The notes under the pieces were generated by a model, which saw only the letters and a program-made list of their open reading frames with translations, was not told where the DNA came from and made no database searches. From positions 1 through 64,000 of the forward strand of contig NZ_MRAV01000002.1 of assembly GCF_002752355.1 (NCBI RefSeq): a stretch of DNA of 64,000 nt. Direction: 5' to 3'. Positions 31,881 through 39,724 of this stretch are shown here, piece after piece; the stretch's first letter is position 1, and the number at the start of each line of letters is the position of its first letter. A program made the translations under genes and the position numbers. This DNA comes from Leucobacter sp. OLIS6 (GTDB lineage: Bacteria > Actinomycetota > Actinomycetes > Actinomycetales > Microbacteriaceae).

Positions 31881-34277
31881 ATGGCAATCCTCATGCACGT
31901 GCAACTCAGGCGCTCGAGGTCGGACGACCGGCGCCCACATCGAATCGGTCGCACCGCGACCGCACTCCTCGCGGCAGCGGTGCTGTCGCTCGGGCCCGGA
32001 TCCCTCGCGGCCACCGCCGCGTCGGCGTCCGATGAACCGGCGGTGCAGCCGGCCGTGACGACCGAGGCCGCGGCTCCCGCAGCACCGGCCGCGACTCCTG
32101 AAGCGGCGCCGGCTCCGGCGGCGGTTCCCGATCCGGCCCCCGACCCCGCACCCGCGGTGACTCCGGTGGTCGAACCGGCACCCGTCACGACCCCGGATCC
32201 CGCCCCGGCCCCGGCAGTCGAGCCCGCGCCGGTCACGACCCCGGATCCGGCGCCGGCCCCCGCGACACCGGATCCGGCTCCCGCGGTCGATCCGGCTCCG
32301 TCGGCTCCGCCGGCTCCGGTGACGGAGCCGAAGGCGCCGTCGCCTTCGGTCCCGGCTCCCGCGGTGCAGTCGAAGGCCGCGCCGCAGACCGCGAGCTCCG
32401 ACACCGCGGCCGCCCAGGTCGACAACGGCAGTGACAACCCCGGCAAGAAGATCGGCATCTGTCACGCGCTCGGCAACGGCGGATTCATCTCGATCAGTCC
32501 GAACGCCAACGGCGACGTCAGCGGTCACGCCGGCATGAGCCACCAGGGCGGACGGGACATCATCCCGCCGTTCGACTACAACGATCACGGTGTGACCGGG
32601 CACTTCCCGGGTCAGAACTGGGACGCGACCGGGCAGGCGATCTTCAACAACAACTGCCAGACCCCGGTCCCCGTGCCCGCGGTCGCCATCGATGTGCAGC
32701 AGTGCACCACCGCGAACGGCATCGTTCCGCTGACGGTGGCGGTGCAGCTCAGCAGCCTCGGCACCGGTCGCGAGTACGTGGTGGTCATCTCGAAGAACGG
32801 TTCGCCGGTCTCGACGCAGTCGTTCACCTCGAACGGCACGAGCGCCACCCTGCAGATGTCGGTCAACGGATCGGGCTCCTATACGGCGACGATCACCGAC
32901 TCGGCGAGCGGGAAGAGCGGCACGACGGAGTTCACGGTGAATCCGTGCCCGACACCGTTCGGTCTGCCGTCGATCTCGCTGACCGCCGCGCCCTGCACCG
33001 TGCCGGGCGGCGAACTCCCCGAATCGGGGAGCGCGACGCTCACCGGGCTCGTGGTCGGCGACAGCTACACCGTGACGGTCACGCGGCCGAGCGGAGGGAA
33101 CTGGACGCAGAGCTTCACGGCGACCGCGACCAGCACCTCGGTCTCGGTTCCCCTGACGGGGGCCGGCAGCTATACGGCGAGCCTCGTCGATAGCACGGAG
33201 GAGACGACGGCAGTGCCGTTCACGGTGCAGCTCGCTCCGTGCCCCGATCGGCCCACCATCGAACTCTCGGTCTCGGAGTGCCCCGCACCTGATTCCGCGG
33301 AGAACGACGGGATCCGCGCGATCACGGTGATGCTGGGCGACCTGCAGGCCGGCACGAGCTACGTGCTGAACCTCAGCGACTCGGGCGGCCCGATCTCGAC
33401 GACCTCCGTCGTGGCGGGCGGCAGCTCGGCGACCCGGACGCTCTACGTCGACACGGCCGAGAGCTACACGGTGGAACTGGTCCTCGCAGGTGGTCCCGCG
33501 ATGACCCCGGCGGACACGGCGACGATCACGGTCACCGAGTGCCCGAAGCCCGAACCCTTCGACCTGGGGATCGTCAAGACGGCCTCGGCCCCCGAGGGCG
33601 GCGTGCAGGTGGGCGACACGATCGAGTACACGCTCGTCGTGACGAACAACGGACCGGGAGCCGCGGTGAACCCGACGGTGACCGACTCGCTGCCCGCAGG
33701 GCTGACATTCGCCTCGCCCGTGACCACGGCCTCCGGATGGAACCTCAACGGCAGCGGCGGATCGGTGTCGGCATCGTTCGGCGGGACCTTCGCCTCGGGC
33801 GACAGCGCGACGCTGGTGTTCGACGTGACGGTCGAATCGCTGCCCTCCGACTCGGCGACGCTGACCAACACGGCCTGCGTGGCCGGTGAGCCGGCGCCGA
33901 CCGAGGAGGTCCCGATGCCGGAGCTCGCGTTCGCCTCCGCCCCGTCGAAGCTGCTGGCCTCGCCCGCGGCGGCGGCGGTCGATTCGAACCCCGGCAACGA
34001 TTGCTCCTCGGCGACGACGCCCGTGAAGCCGACGCCGCGGACGACGACCCCGCCGCCCACGACGACCCCGCCGCCCACGACGCCGCCGACCACGACGCCG
34101 CCGGTCACCACCGCGGTGCACGCAACGGCGGTGGCTGCGACGCCCGAGAGCGGGCTCGCGGTGACCGGTGGCGACTCGAACGGTGCGCTGGTCGCGCTGG
34201 AGTCGTTGCTGGCCCTCTCCGGCCTGTTGGCGCTCTGCTGGGCCTCGGTCCTGCGGCGCCGCTCGCAGGAGCGCTGA
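31881..34277 (+). CDS. Secreted surface protein with DUF11 domain and LAVTG sorting signal
   Basis: This 798-residue cell-surface protein begins with a basic N-region and a hydrophobic signal core (ALLAAAVLSLGPGSLAATA) with likely cleavage near ASA. A Pro/Ala/Val/Thr-rich stalk (about residues 55-180, repeats of PAPVTTPDPAPAP) follows. A Cys/His module with GICHALGNGG and DIIPPFDYNDHG spans about 190-260. Several Ig-like repeats, each ending in a cysteine-containing TVNPCP or TVTECP linker, follow. A DUF11 domain (LGIVKTASAPEGGVQVGDTI) sits near 560, then a TTTPPPTT stalk. The end is LAVTG, a hydrophobic helix and RRRSQER, a class-E-type sortase signal. The ATG at 31893 is an alternative start. 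No sortase gene is in the window. Confidence 0.85.
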   Translation: MAILMHVQLRRSRSDDRRPHRIGRTATALLAAAVLSLGPGSLAATAASASDEPAVQPAVTTEAAAPAAPAATPEAAPAPAAVPDPAPDPAPAVTPVVEPAPVTTPDPAPAPAVEPAPVTTPDPAPAPATPDPAPAVDPAPSAPPAPVTEPKAPSPSVPAPAVQSKAAPQTASSDTAAAQVDNGSDNPGKKIGICHALGNGGFISISPNANGDVSGHAGMSHQGGRDIIPPFDYNDHGVTGHFPGQNWDATGQAIFNNNCQTPVPVPAVAIDVQQCTTANGIVPLTVAVQLSSLGTGREYVVVISKNGSPVSTQSFTSNGTSATLQMSVNGSGSYTATITDSASGKSGTTEFTVNPCPTPFGLPSISLTAAPCTVPGGELPESGSATLTGLVVGDSYTVTVTRPSGGNWTQSFTATATSTSVSVPLTGAGSYTASLVDSTEETTAVPFTVQLAPCPDRPTIELSVSECPAPDSAENDGIRAITVMLGDLQAGTSYVLNLSDSGGPISTTSVVAGGSSATRTLYVDTAESYTVELVLAGGPAMTPADTATITVTECPKPEPFDLGIVKTASAPEGGVQVGDTIEYTLVVTNNGPGAAVNPTVTDSLPAGLTFASPVTTASGWNLNGSGGSVSASFGGTFASGDSATLVFDVTVESLPSDSATLTNTACVAGEPAPTEEVPMPELAFASAPSKLLASPAAAAVDSNPGNDCSSATTPVKPTPRTTTPPPTTTPPPTTPPTTTPPVTTAVHATAVAATPESGLAVTGGDSNGALVALESLLALSGLLALCWASVLRRRSQER

Positions 34278-34394
34278 GCGGCCTCCTGAGGGCTCCTGGG
34301 GACTCCTGGGCACCGCGAGGTGCTCCGGGGTTCCCGGGATCCCTCCCCGCTGGTTCTCCGAGCTTTCTTGAACCTTCCTGAACTTCCCCGAACT

Positions 34395-34429
34395 GGAACG
34401 TCCCGGGCTCCTTCCGCCCGGGGCGTTCC
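34395..34429 (+). terminator. Hairpin downstream of surface-protein gene
   Basis: The 14-bp arms GGAACGTCCCGGGC and GCCCGGGGCGTTCC have one G.T pair and a 7-nt loop. It lies 118 bp after the stop. There is no U tract, so termination is likely but not certain. The stretch 34278-34588 otherwise holds only this hairpin and the tRNA promoter. Confidence 0.6.
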
Positions 34430-34524
34430 GCTTCGTGCGGGGAGCGAGCCGTGCTTCGGGCGCCGACGCGATCCCAGTCATAGAGCCGCGACACGCCAGG
34501 GATCCCGGCCGAAGGGGCCCCGAT

Positions 34525-34554
34525 TTGCATCGACAGCCGAACCCTGCATAAGAT
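34525..34554 (+). promoter_or_regulatory. Promoter for tRNA cluster
   Basis: TTGCAT (34525-34530) and TAAGAT (34549-34554) are separated by 18 bp. A start near 34561 would lie about 28 bp before tRNA-Glu. They resemble housekeeping -35 and -10 elements and are followed directly by the tRNA array. Confidence 0.6.
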
Positions 34555-34588
34555 ATCTACTCGGTAGCCAGTGAGGTGAAAGCCTCTC

Positions 34589-34661
34589 GGCCCCATCGTT
34601 TAGCGGCCTAGGACACCGCCCTTTCACGGCGGCAGCACGGGTTCGAATCCCGTTGGGGTCA
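34589..34661 (+). tRNA. tRNA-Glu (anticodon TTC)
   Basis: A 73-nt cloverleaf. The acceptor stem GGCCCCA pairs with TGGGGTC (one G.T), the anticodon stem CCGCC/GGCGG encloses CTTTCAC, and the T-arm is ACGGG TTCGAAT CCCGT. CCA is not encoded. Confidence 0.95.
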
Positions 34662-34691
34662 CTAGCACCAAACTACAATTGAATACACCAT

Positions 34692-34768
34692 GGCCCTGTG
34701 GCGCAGTTGGTTAGCGCGCCGCCCTGTCACGGCGGAGGTCGCGGGTTCAAGTCCCGTCAGGGTCGCCA
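34692..34768 (+). tRNA. tRNA-Asp (anticodon GTC)
   Basis: The acceptor stem GGCCCTG pairs with CAGGGTC, the anticodon stem CGCCGCC region encloses GTC (CCTGTCACG), and the T-loop is TTCAAGT. The 3' CCA is encoded (34766-34768), unlike its two neighbours. Confidence 0.95.
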
Positions 34769-34769
34769 T

Positions 34770-34805
34770 GATGAAGAACCCTTCCGTTGGAAGGGTTTCT
34801 TCATC
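34770..34805 (+). terminator. Hairpin between tRNA-Asp and tRNA-Phe
   Basis: GATGAAGAACCCTTCC pairs with GGAAGGGTTTCTTCATC apart from a one-base bulge, with a loop of only 3 nt. It may be a terminator or a processing element of the tRNA transcript. Confidence 0.7.
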
Positions 34806-34830
34806 TCCGGCGATCGCCATGTGATCGTCC

Positions 34831-34903
34831 GGCTCTGTAGCTCAGTTGGTAGAGCGCACGACTGAAAATCGTGAGGTCACGGGATCGACGCCCGTCGGAG
34901 CCA
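34831..34903 (+). tRNA. tRNA-Phe (anticodon GAA)
   Basis: The acceptor stem GGCTCTG pairs with CGGAGCC (one T.G). The anticodon stem CACGA/TCGTG encloses CTGAAAA. The T-loop reads ATCGACG, with A instead of the usual T at position 54. CCA is not encoded. Confidence 0.93.
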
Positions 34904-34927
34904 CTGCGGGAGTATTACGCCCGCTCC

Positions 34928-34965
34928 GAACCCCCACCTAGCTTCTACATGGTGGGGGTTCTTTT
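34928..34965 (+). terminator. Rho-independent terminator after tRNA-Phe
   Basis: GAACCCCCACC pairs perfectly with GGTGGGGGTTC around a 12-nt loop, followed by TTTT. It ends the tRNA array. Confidence 0.9.
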
Positions 34966-35243
34966 GTATCCTCACGCAGTTCTTGCGATCGCTCGGTCCT
35001 GGGTGGCTCGCCTGCGCCTGCGGATCCCTCCGTTTCATGCGCCCCGTATTTCGCACCCCGTTGAGCGCGCGTTCGCTCCGGGGACTTCCCTCGATCCGAT
35101 GGTGGTATTCGACGTTCGGCGATGCTCGCGGAGCCGTTCTGTGGTCGACACGTCTCGAGTCGGGTGCCAGCCGCGGCCAGCCGCGGTTCGCCCGCGGTGG
35201 TTCGGTCCGTCCCGGCGGGTATCCTCGAAGCGGATGTATTTTC

Positions 35244-35258
35244 TTATGCCTGGCGTAA
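35244..35258. promoter_or_regulatory. Candidate operator upstream of acyl-CoA synthetase gene
   Basis: TTATGCCTGGCGTAA is an imperfect palindrome (6 of 7 arm positions) just upstream of TACACT, a possible -10 element. It lies 40 bp before the synthetase start. The rest of 34966-35243 shows nothing I can support. Confidence 0.3.
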
Positions 35259-35298
35259 GGTACACTCTGGGTTAGTAAAACTTGGATCGGAGACCGAG

Positions 35299-37311
35299 AT
35301 GCCGCCTTCCGCAGATGATCCCGTGGGCTCGAACCCGATCGAAGCGGTCTCGAGCTCGCCGTCGCTCGTCACTCTGTCGGACCTGAGCAACGTCACCGAC
35401 CTGGTGATGCAGCGCCTGCATGCGGCGCCCGATCACGTCGCGTTCGAGACGCCCGCCGCATCCGGCGATCCCGACAGCGCGGAAGGCGATGCCTGGCGCC
35501 CGGTCACGACGCGCGAGTTCGTCGAGCAGGTGTCGGCGTGGGCGAAGGGACTCATCGCCACTGGAGTGGAGCAGGGGGACGCGGTGCTGATCGCGGCGCC
35601 GACGCAGTACCGGTGGGCGGTCGCGGACTTCGCGGCCCTCTTCGTCGGCGCGGTCGTGGTCCCGATCTACGAGACCTCCGTCGACGCGCACATCGAGGCG
35701 GTGCTCGCCGACATGCGCCCGGCGGCCGCGTTCGTCGGCGACGGTGCGCTCGGGGAACGGGTCGTCGCCGCGGCGGACCGCGCCGACCTCTCGATCCGCG
35801 TCTGGGTGCTGGACGACGAAGTCGACGACGCGACCGACGGCGCGACCCAGAACCTGACCGCGACCACCGCGACCACCACCCCCGCCGCAGGTGACCCCTC
35901 GGCGGTGCAGGGAGTCTCCGAGCTCGTCCGCGGCGGCGCAGAGGTGTCCGACGATGAACTGGAGCACCACCGACGCTGCGCGACCCTGGACGATGTGGCG
36001 ACCGTCGTCTACACCTCGGGCACGACGGGCGAGCCGAAGGGCGCGCTCATCACGCACCGCAATCTGGCCGGGCAGGTCCTCAATACCGCGGCCGCGTACC
36101 GCGAGGTGGTGCGCGAGTCCGGCAACACGATCCTGTTCCTCCCGCTCACGCACGTGCTGGGCCGGGCTCTGCAGCTCATCTGCGTGTCCGAGGGGATGCG
36201 CGTCGCGCACCTGTCGAACCCGAAGGACGTCGTCGCGGCGCTGCGGGTGCTGCGGCCCACCTTCCTCGTCGTCGTGCCGCGCGTGCTCGAGAAGATCCAG
36301 GCGGCGGCCGAGACCTCGGCGCGCGAGAAGCGTCTGAGCGCGGTCTGGAGCGCCGCGGCGCGCACGGCGGTCGAGTGGGGTGCGCACCTCGAGGAGCGCG
36401 ACCGGGACCCCGGCGCGCGGCCCGGCCGCGCTCTGCGGATCAGGCACGCGTTCTTCGATCGGCTCTTCTACGGCCGGCTGCGGGCGGTGATGGGCGGACG
36501 CCTCGAATACCTGCTCTCGGGCGCCGCGACACTGCACCCGGAGCTCGCGCTCTTCTTCCGCGGCATCGGCGTGCCCGTCATCGAGGGGTACGGGCTGACG
36601 GAGACCACGGCGCCGCTCGTGGGCGGCCGGCCCGGGGAGCTGCGCGCCGGATCGGTCGGGCGCCCGCTGCCGGGCAACAGCGTCGCGATTGGCCCCGGGG
36701 GCGAGGTGCTCGCTCGCGGGATCGGAGTGTTCTCGGGGTACCGGGATCCCGAGCACACCGCCGCCGCGTTCGTCGACGGCTACTTCCGCACCGGCGATCT
36801 GGGGGCGCTCGACGAGGACGGAGCGCTCACGCTGCTGGGTCGCGCGAAGAACGTGATCATCACGTCGACCGGCCGCACCGTGTCGCCGGAGACGTGGGAG
36901 CAGTCGGTCGAAGCCCACCCGTGGGTGGCGCACGCCATGCTCGTCGGCACCGACAGGCCCTACCTCACCGGGATCGTCGTCGTCGATACCGAGGCCCTCG
37001 CCTCCACGCCGCATGCGCTCCCCGAGCCCGTGGGAACCGATCTCGGGATCCTCGACCTCGCAGCCGATTCCGTCGTTCACGACGAGATCGAGCGGACGGT
37101 CGCCCTTGCCAATGCGACGCGGTCGCCGGGGGATCGCGCGCAGCACTGGCGGGCGATCGTGCTGCCCACGGAGCAATCGGAACGCTTCATCACGCCGACC
37201 ATGAAGCTCAGGCGCGGCGCGCTCCTCGACGCGGGTGCGCCGATGATCGACGAACTGTACTCCGCAGCAGCGTCCCCGCGTCGGCGGGACACCATCCGGA
37301 AGGGGAACTGA
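35299..37311 (+). CDS. Long-chain acyl-CoA synthetase (AMP-binding, FadD15-like)
   Basis: The protein has 670 residues from the ATG at 35299 (GGAGA upstream); the frame is open further upstream but lacks coding character. ANL-superfamily motifs are complete: VVYTSGTTGEPKGALITHRN, LPLTHVLGRALQLI, EGYGLTETTAPL, FRTGDLGALDEDG and GRAKNVIITSTGRTVSPE. It activates fatty acids to acyl-CoA via acyl-AMP at the membrane or in the cytosol. An Ala/Thr-rich insert (about residues 175-195, NLTATTATTTPAAG) precedes the nucleotide-binding core. The next gene starts 2 bp after the stop and is probably co-transcribed. Confidence 0.9.
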   Translation: MPPSADDPVGSNPIEAVSSSPSLVTLSDLSNVTDLVMQRLHAAPDHVAFETPAASGDPDSAEGDAWRPVTTREFVEQVSAWAKGLIATGVEQGDAVLIAAPTQYRWAVADFAALFVGAVVVPIYETSVDAHIEAVLADMRPAAAFVGDGALGERVVAAADRADLSIRVWVLDDEVDDATDGATQNLTATTATTTPAAGDPSAVQGVSELVRGGAEVSDDELEHHRRCATLDDVATVVYTSGTTGEPKGALITHRNLAGQVLNTAAAYREVVRESGNTILFLPLTHVLGRALQLICVSEGMRVAHLSNPKDVVAALRVLRPTFLVVVPRVLEKIQAAAETSAREKRLSAVWSAAARTAVEWGAHLEERDRDPGARPGRALRIRHAFFDRLFYGRLRAVMGGRLEYLLSGAATLHPELALFFRGIGVPVIEGYGLTETTAPLVGGRPGELRAGSVGRPLPGNSVAIGPGGEVLARGIGVFSGYRDPEHTAAAFVDGYFRTGDLGALDEDGALTLLGRAKNVIITSTGRTVSPETWEQSVEAHPWVAHAMLVGTDRPYLTGIVVVDTEALASTPHALPEPVGTDLGILDLAADSVVHDEIERTVALANATRSPGDRAQHWRAIVLPTEQSERFITPTMKLRRGALLDAGAPMIDELYSAAASPRRRDTIRKGN

Positions 37312-37313
37312 CC

Positions 37314-38189
37314 GTGCAGCAATCTCGAGGCCGCTCGATCGCGCTCATCTCGGCGAGCATCGTGCTGGGGGCGCTGCTGGCGTTCGCCGGCAGTCAGCAC
37401 GGAGCGGCGCTCGGCGGGTTCCCGCTGTTCGCGCTCGCCGTGCTCCTGGCGTTCGCCGTGCAGTGGATCGCGTTCATCCCGGCAGCGATCGGGCGGACGG
37501 ACCGCTACTTCGACGCGACGGGAAGTCTGACGTACATCCTGGTGACCGCTCTGCTCCTGGCGCTCGCACCCGAGGTGGGGCCGCGCGGGATCGTCCTCGG
37601 CGTCATGGTGATCGTCTGGGCGATCCGGCTCGGCTCGTTCCTCCTCGTCCGCAACATCCGCTCGGGCGGCGACGACCGCTTCGCCGAGATCACGGGCGAT
37701 CCGGTGCGGTTCCTCTCGGTCTGGAGCATCCAGGGCATCTGGGTCAGCCTCACCGCGGCAGCGGCCTGGATCGCGATCACCTCGGGCAGCGGCGCCGACG
37801 CCGACGGGATCCTGTGGGCCGGACTCGCCGTCTGGGCGCTGGGCTTCACCATCGAGGTGATCGCCGACCTGCAGAAGTCCCGGTTCAAGCGGGATCCCGC
37901 GAACGACGGGCGGTTCATCCGCTCGGGCCTGTGGTCCGTCGTGCGGCACCCGAATTACCTCGGCGAGATCCTGCTCTGGATCGGCGTGCTGGTCGCCGCG
38001 GCGCCCGCGCTCCGCGGCTGGCAGTGGATCGCGCTGCTCTCACCGCTCTTCGTGATCCTGCTGCTCACCCGGGTGAGCGGCATCCCGCTGCTCGAGGCCA
38101 AGGCCGAGCGGAAGTGGGGTGACGATCCCGAGTACCGGGCCTACGTCGCCCGCACGCCCCGGCTCGTCCCGTTCGCTCGCCGCCGCTGA
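37314..38189 (+). CDS. DUF1295 membrane protein (steroid 5-alpha-reductase-like)
   Basis: The protein has 291 residues from the GTG at 37314, with AAGGGGA upstream. It has about seven hydrophobic segments and the DUF1295 signature RSGLWSVVRHPNYLGEILLW near residue 205, which resembles the NADPH-binding part of steroid reductases and isoprenylcysteine methyltransferases. The substrate is unknown. Tight coupling to an acyl-CoA synthetase hints at lipid metabolism. Confidence 0.85.
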   Translation: MQQSRGRSIALISASIVLGALLAFAGSQHGAALGGFPLFALAVLLAFAVQWIAFIPAAIGRTDRYFDATGSLTYILVTALLLALAPEVGPRGIVLGVMVIVWAIRLGSFLLVRNIRSGGDDRFAEITGDPVRFLSVWSIQGIWVSLTAAAAWIAITSGSGADADGILWAGLAVWALGFTIEVIADLQKSRFKRDPANDGRFIRSGLWSVVRHPNYLGEILLWIGVLVAAAPALRGWQWIALLSPLFVILLLTRVSGIPLLEAKAERKWGDDPEYRAYVARTPRLVPFARRR

Positions 38190-38202
38190 GCAGCCGGAGG
38201 CA

Positions 38203-38685
38203 TCAGGAGCGAGGGAGGGCGCTCCGCCGCTGCGCCAGCAGCACGATCCACTCGATGACGAGCCAGAGCCAGCCGCCGATCCACAGCGGGGCCGAGGCGA
38301 GCATGAGCGTGGTCGACAGCTGTTCGCCGCCAGGCGTCGAGGACGTGCCGAGCAGTTCGGTGAACGCCGACCCGTAGGTGCCGTCGTCCCCGCCGTCGAC
38401 GAGGAACACCCCGACGAGGAGGATCCCCGCCGACGTGATCCACGCAGCGATGATCCCGCGCTGCCGGCCCGGCATCGTCTGGAACATGCCCCGCGCGCGC
38501 AGCATGCCGTTCGCGGCCACGACGATCTGCAGCGCGTATCCCAGCAGCAGCGGGATCGAGGCCATGACGATGATGAACAGCATCCACCCCGGGAACACCG
38601 CGGCTTTGATGACGAGCGCGATGATCGGGGCGAGGATCAGCGCGATCCCCGCGGCGACGGCGCCTGCCGGCTGGCTCTCGTTCAT
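38203..38685 (-). CDS. Four-helix membrane protein of unknown function
   Basis: This 160-residue protein has four hydrophobic segments (about 10-30, 35-58, 78-98 and 130-152), with a Gly/Asp/Thr-rich loop (VDGGDDGTYGSAF) between the third and fourth. I do not recognise a family. It converges on the DUF1295 gene with 13 bp between stops. Confidence 0.65.
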   Translation of the reverse strand: MNESQPAGAVAAGIALILAPIIALVIKAAVFPGWMLFIIVMASIPLLLGYALQIVVAANGMLRARGMFQTMPGRQRGIIAAWITSAGILLVGVFLVDGGDDGTYGSAFTELLGTSSTPGGEQLSTTLMLASAPLWIGGWLWLVIEWIVLLAQRRSALPRS

Positions 38686-38738
38686 GGAACGGAGTCTGCC
38701 AGATGGTCTGGGGTCCCGTCACGCATTCGCGCGCCCGT

Positions 38739-38794
38739 CGAGATGACGCTTGTGCGGGTTATGGAGCCTCAAAACCCGCGAAAGGGTCATCTCG
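38739..38794. repeat. 56-bp palindromic repeat, copy 2
   Basis: It has the same length and ends (CGAGATGAC ... GTCATCTCG) as the element at 21671-21726. Arms of 22 bp match at 19 positions and the centre is ATGGAGCCTCAA. It lies between the four-helix protein gene and the single-helix protein gene. Confidence 0.8.
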
Positions 38795-38828
38795 GTGAGG
38801 TGCGGGCATCCGCGCGAGCCGCCCTACG

Positions 38829-39332
38829 ATGAATCACATGTTCCAGGTCTGGTTGTGGGGCGGCGTCGCCGTGTTCGTCACGCTGCTCGTCGTGCTCTGG
38901 ACCCTGCAGGATCTGCGCGAGCGCAGAGAGCGCCGGCTCGCGCTGCGCTGGTCGAAGGCGGTCAACTGGACCAGCGACCCCACCGCGGAGATCGTGCTCG
39001 TCGGCGAGGCGATCGGTGCCGGCGGCGCAGGCACCTCGGCCCCGGGAGGCGAACGCCGGATCAGGCTCACCGCGGGCAAGGTCGAGATCGACGCCGTCCT
39101 GGATCCGCCGCCCGCGGGGCACCCGCAGCTCGGGCCGGGCTGGTACCTGCTCGTAAGCGGGTGGCGCGGATCGGTCGCCGAGGCGAACCAGGGCGGAGAA
39201 GCGCGGATCGGCGCCGAGCGGATCCTCGACGCGTTCCCGCCGGGCACGCCGGAGCTCTACGACCGCCTCTCGGGGCGCGGGGAGCGCAAGCCCGGCGTCG
39301 TGGCTCGGCTGCTCGGTCTTCGGGGGCTCTGA
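38829..39332 (+). CDS. Single-pass membrane protein of unknown function
   Basis: This 167-residue protein has one N-terminal hydrophobic segment (WLWGGVAVFVTLLVVLWTL), a basic RERRERRLALRW stretch and a soluble C-terminal domain containing GPGWYLLVSGWRGS. No family is recognised. An ATG at 38838 is an alternative start; neither has a clear ribosome-binding site. Confidence 0.6.
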   Translation: MNHMFQVWLWGGVAVFVTLLVVLWTLQDLRERRERRLALRWSKAVNWTSDPTAEIVLVGEAIGAGGAGTSAPGGERRIRLTAGKVEIDAVLDPPPAGHPQLGPGWYLLVSGWRGSVAEANQGGEARIGAERILDAFPPGTPELYDRLSGRGERKPGVVARLLGLRGL

Positions 39333-39404
39333 GCCCGGGAGTGCGTCCGGTGCCCCAGGGTGCATTCGCGAGCCAGGGCCGCGACCGTGCCGAAGCGCGC
39401 GGGA

Positions 39405-39671
39405 TCAGGCCGCCGCCCGCTCCTCGCCCTGTGCGGGGCACTTCAGGTAGGTGGGCTTGCCAGGGCCGCCGCGGTCGATCTGGTGGTCCCTCATCGGTGC
39501 CGCGCAGATGGGGCACTTGGGGTTCGCCGGCGGGATGTACGGCGGCTCGTTGGGGTCGCCCATCTGCGAGGTCCCCTCGAACTGGTAGAAGAACCGGCGC
39601 CACGCGGCCCAGAAGCCGGGCTCGCCGTCCCACGGGGTCTCATGCCACAGTCGTCTTTTTCGTTCGCGCAC
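39405..39671 (-). CDS. Small zinc-ribbon-like protein
   Basis: The protein has about 88 residues if it starts at the GTG at 39671; the frame is open upstream and the start is uncertain. The C-terminal half has CPICAAPMRDHQIDRGGPG and KCP, a partial zinc ribbon with only three cysteines. The N-terminal half is aromatic and basic (WHETPWDGEPGFWAAWRRFF). The function is unknown. It is divergent from the OhrR-like regulator, and one of two matching operator palindromes overlaps its proposed start, so it is a candidate target of that regulator. Confidence 0.55.
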   Translation of the reverse strand: MRERKRRLWHETPWDGEPGFWAAWRRFFYQFEGTSQMGDPNEPPYIPPANPKCPICAAPMRDHQIDRGGPGKPTYLKCPAQGEERAAA

Positions 39672-39678
39672 AAACGAA
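39659..39678. promoter_or_regulatory. OhrR/MarR-type operator 1
   Basis: TTCGTTCGCGCACAAACGAA contains the inverted half-sites TTCGTT and AACGAA separated by 8 bp. It overlaps the proposed start of the zinc-ribbon gene. Confidence 0.55.
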
Positions 39679-39690
39679 ATGATATCACGG

Positions 39691-39710
39691 ATCGTTGGCC
39701 CACGAACGAT
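39691..39710. promoter_or_regulatory. OhrR/MarR-type operator 2
   Basis: ATCGTTGGCCCACGAACGAT has the same TCGTT-N8-AACGA geometry as operator 1. The centres are 32 bp apart, about three helical turns. It abuts TATAGA (39709-39714), a likely -10 element for the regulator gene; a start of transcription about 7 bp later would give a nearly leaderless mRNA. Confidence 0.6.
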
Positions 39711-39724
39711 ATAGACTGCTGGGC

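Noticed and set aside
32050-32370. GC-rich repeats in the surface-protein gene as a non-coding repeat array
   Set aside because: They encode in-frame Pro/Ala/Thr stalk repeats of the secreted protein.
31455-34481. Very long antisense open frame (about 1000 codons) opposite the surface-protein gene
   Set aside because: It is an artefact of high GC and biased third positions; composition is Arg/Gly-rich without any domain, and the plus strand has clear signal, domain and sorting motifs.
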